Source: Chrysophaeum taylorii
Lineage: Eukaryota; Sar; Pelagophyceae; Pelagomonadales; Pelagomonadaceae
Reading direction: 5' to 3'
DNA: 64,000 bases
Assembly: GCA_029834535.1 (NCBI GenBank)
Contig: JAQMWT010000671.1
Coordinates: 372,001-436,000, forward strand
Shown here: positions 63,160 to 64,000 of the stretch, piece by piece
Position numbering within the stretch: the stretch's first letter is position 1
Layout: each line of letters begins with the position of its first letter
Position numbers and translations under genes: made by a program
Notes under the pieces: generated by a model
Database searches by the model: none
What the model saw: only the letters and a program-made list of their open reading frames with translations
What the model was told of the DNA's origin: nothing

Positions 63160-64000
63160 AATTGCGAGGATCTACACTTAGAGAGAGGTGACAACGTGAA
63201 GAGACAAGCCGATTGGTCAGTTTTTCTTAAGTGCGCTTCGTTCATGTACAATCGCATGTAAATCCCTGGCACGAAAATCGGCATTTTATGATGCGCATAG
63301 GACGACCACCAATGCTTCCGCCCGATTATAATATCTTGGGCGAGCAACGAGGACTGCCTCAATCGCGCCGGCAAGTATTGATGGACTTCAAGCAAAAGTT
63401 TGAACTAAATCGTCAACTTGTCGAACGAGCACATTAAAAAGCTCAAAAGAGTCAAAAGATTCGATATGATAAGAATCAAATCGACATTCAATTCTCTCCT
63501 GGCGATTACGTCTTGCGATTTGTGCACAAGACGCGTCACAAGTTGAGACCGATCTGGTGTGGGCCGTATATTGTCACCAGAATTGTCTCGCCCGTTGTCT
63601 ACGAAACTAAGGACTTGAATAACGATGATGCTGACCCTGTAGTTATCTCTTTGCCGCAGATTGTTCCTTTCGAGGTGCCAGTTATTGACACCTCTGCTGC
63701 TCCGCTCCATCCGCCTTCACACAGAGATCGCTTTCAGCGCGGAACATCTGCAATCTTCAGGGTCAAAGGACGCTCCAATCCTCGGAAAAAGCGTATCTAC
63801 GTTGCTGAAGTCTACGAAGAGTACAATCATGACAACGAAACTGTCGTTCTGCACTATTATACAGATTTGGGCGAGCACGCCGACCCTCGAGTCATCGATC
63901 CTACAAAGCCTTTGCGAGACCGCGTTTTAAGGCCAGGACACAAGGACCCTGACGGGCGCAGCTTCACACGACTCAAAGCACGTATGAGCGGTTGTGAACC
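63160..64000 (+). pseudogene. Integrase C-terminal region, 3'-partial
   Basis: ADWSVFLKCASFMYNRM fits the W..xL..xxFxYN block near the end of a Ty3/gypsy integrase core. After frame changes follow GRPPMLPPDYNI (the GRxPxLP block) and, past an in-frame TAA at 63435-63437, KAQKSQKIRYDKNQ, FSPGDYVLRFVHKTRHK and WCGPYIVTRIVSPVVYETK, the GD.V...W.GPY.V module that binds DNA. The frame from 63438 is open to the window end and adds about 110 residues (NPRKKRIYVAEVYEEYNHD) where some elements carry a chromodomain-like tail. Confidence 0.75.

Larger units (their letters stand above)
62200..64000 (+). mobile_element. Internally deleted Ty3/gypsy-like LTR retrotransposon, running off the window
   Basis: A gag-like frame is followed after about 350 bp by the C-terminal half of integrase, with no protease, reverse transcriptase or RNase H between. 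Coding continues to the last base. The missing middle makes it a deletion derivative. LTRs were not identified. Confidence 0.7.

Noticed and set aside
62733-63395. 220-residue minus-strand frame over the retroelement
   Set aside because: It runs antisense to integrase-like sequence and has no recognisable motif.

Overview
The window is a gene-rich but heavily transposon-scarred stretch of nuclear DNA from a eukaryote, most likely a stramenopile alga (pelagophyte- or diatom-like). Three things suggest this. The first is a giant Pro/Ser/Ala surface protein of the kind that is abundant in these algae. The second is a regulator carrying the stramenopile-type domain W-x(2)-E-x(2)-Y-A-x-L-I ... P-M-R-I-T-K-K. 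The third is short introns, nuclear-type tRNAs and eukaryotic transposons (hAT, MULE, Helitron helicase, LINE, Ty3/gypsy). The lineage is inferred from these family traits and was not tested.

Layout: 1-11.1 kb is one giant secreted/membrane protein gene that is open at the left window edge. It has a nested Pro-Ser repeat array, five copies of a roughly 232-residue Cys-containing domain (four nearly identical at the DNA level), a Thr-rich stalk and C-terminal membrane helices. A single missing base at about 8855 splits it. From 11.6 to 14.1 kb the minus strand holds a decayed cytosine-C5 DNA methyltransferase. From 16 to 20 kb there are degenerate short-repeat arrays, three tRNA-Pro genes, a LINE 3' end and a broken Helitron (Pif1-type) helicase. 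A frameshifted Fanzor/TnpB-like nuclease lies at 20.5-22.8 kb.

The most orderly part is 23.5-42.5 kb. It holds a regulator with two ACT domains, a GH3 glycosidase with a probable 46-bp GC-AG intron, a GH3 pseudogene split by a LINE, a DOT1-like methyltransferase, an IQ/B-box protein, an ankyrin protein with a 2.0-kb hAT element inserted exactly at its stop codon, and a dihydroxyacetone kinase. From 42.5 to 64 kb there are stretches without recognisable genes, a small four-helix membrane protein, a 4.86-kb MULE with a 9-bp target duplication, a tandem WWE-domain protein, a conserved protein of unknown function, and a deleted Ty3/gypsy element running off the right edge.

The housekeeping and signalling genes look independent rather than co-operative. 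The best-supported structural results are the two transposons whose exact ends and target-site duplications can be read (hAT 37349-39356, MULE 48358-53218), the Fanzor-like and DNA-methyltransferase remnants, and two tRNA-Pro genes that differ only at the wobble base of the anticodon.
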